Below are positions 4,980 through 5,100 of a stretch of DNA of 5,100 nucleotides, piece after piece. Position 1 is the first letter of the stretch. Each line of letters begins with the position of its first letter. Under the pieces are notes generated by a model. It was not told where the DNA came from. It did not search any database and saw only the letters and a list, made by a program, of their open reading frames with translations. The position numbers and the translations under genes were made by a program. Location of the stretch: the NCBI GenBank assembly GCA_046726955.1, contig JBKPBQ010000168.1, forward strand, positions 1 to 5,100. Reading direction: 5' to 3'. The stretch is from CAVPGH01 sp046726955. Its GTDB lineage: Bacteria; Acidobacteriota; Vicinamibacteria; Fen-336.

Positions 4980-5100
4980 TCACTTGGTGTATGCACCATC
5001 GAGCTCGGCCTTTGCCGCTTTCGTGGCCGCAGCCACGTCCCCCAGGCAGCACCTCCCTTCGGGATTCTTCACTTCGCAGGCACAGCGCTCGGCCTTCACC
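4980..5100 (-). CDS. Small cysteine-motif protein, C-terminus (possibly nearly complete)
   Basis: The minus strand is open from the right edge to TGA at 4980-4982 and gives 39 visible residues beginning VKAERCACEVKNPEGRCC and ending ELDGAYTK. The sequence has a compact Cys-x-Cys (6, 8) and Cys-Cys (17, 18) arrangement, then LGDV and an Ala/Lys-rich helix. This suggests a small metal-binding or iron-sulfur-type domain, an inference from the cysteines alone. A GTG at 5097-5099 could be the true start (39-residue protein), but the ribosome binding region is outside the window, so a longer protein is equally possible. The gene converges on tRNA-Phe with a 40-base gap and no obvious terminator. 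Family and function are not recognised. Confidence 0.6.
   Translation of the reverse strand, partial: VKAERCACEVKNPEGRCCLGDVAAATKAAKAELDGAYTK

Overview
This is a 5.1 kb piece of a high-GC bacterial chromosome carrying mostly housekeeping and small accessory genes. The GC-rich third codon positions, the standard RecA, and the small membrane-hydrolase/MARGFESKS-type cluster fit an uncultured soil or subsurface lineage such as Methylomirabilota/Rokubacteria or Acidobacteriota. That placement is inference from protein flavour only and was not tested phylogenetically. I see no transposase, integrase, CRISPR array, phage or plasmid gene.

Layout. Positions 1-123 (+) hold the last 40 codons of an unidentified protein. 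It overlaps by 8 bases a complete thiolase (acetyl-CoA acetyltransferase type, 116-1297, +). Converging on the thiolase is a three-gene minus-strand operon. Read from its promoter near 2825-2853, it encodes a protein with a basic low-complexity N-terminus and an ABM-like ferredoxin-fold domain (2081-2743), a YdjM/DUF457-type membrane 'metal-dependent hydrolase' (1517-2080), and a 78-residue small protein (1311-1547). The first two genes abut in the same frame as TAG-CTG, so the hydrolase appears to use a rare CTG start. The second and third overlap by 31 bases. Positions 2795-3099 form an AT-richer divergent intergenic region ahead of recA (3100-4173, +).

recA stands alone, with no recX behind it, and converges on a small di-cluster ferredoxin (4237-4614, -). 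A GC-rich inverted repeat between them could end transcription in both directions. Upstream of the ferredoxin, 4615-4863 has a candidate -10 element, a 22-bp perfect palindrome with an additional matching half-site, and the promoter of a tRNA-Phe(GAA) gene (4864-4939, +, CCA encoded). The right edge (4980-5100, -) holds the C-terminus, or possibly all, of a small cysteine-motif protein.

The genes do not form one pathway: fatty acid/ketone-body type carbon metabolism (thiolase), DNA recombination and repair (RecA), electron transfer (ferredoxin), translation (tRNA-Phe), and a membrane-associated operon of unknown role. Nothing here is convincingly a new defence or mobile system. The items most worth checking are the TAG-CTG junction, the basic-tail/ABM fusion, the ferredoxin's irregular first cysteine motif with the palindromic upstream region, and the cysteine protein at the right edge.
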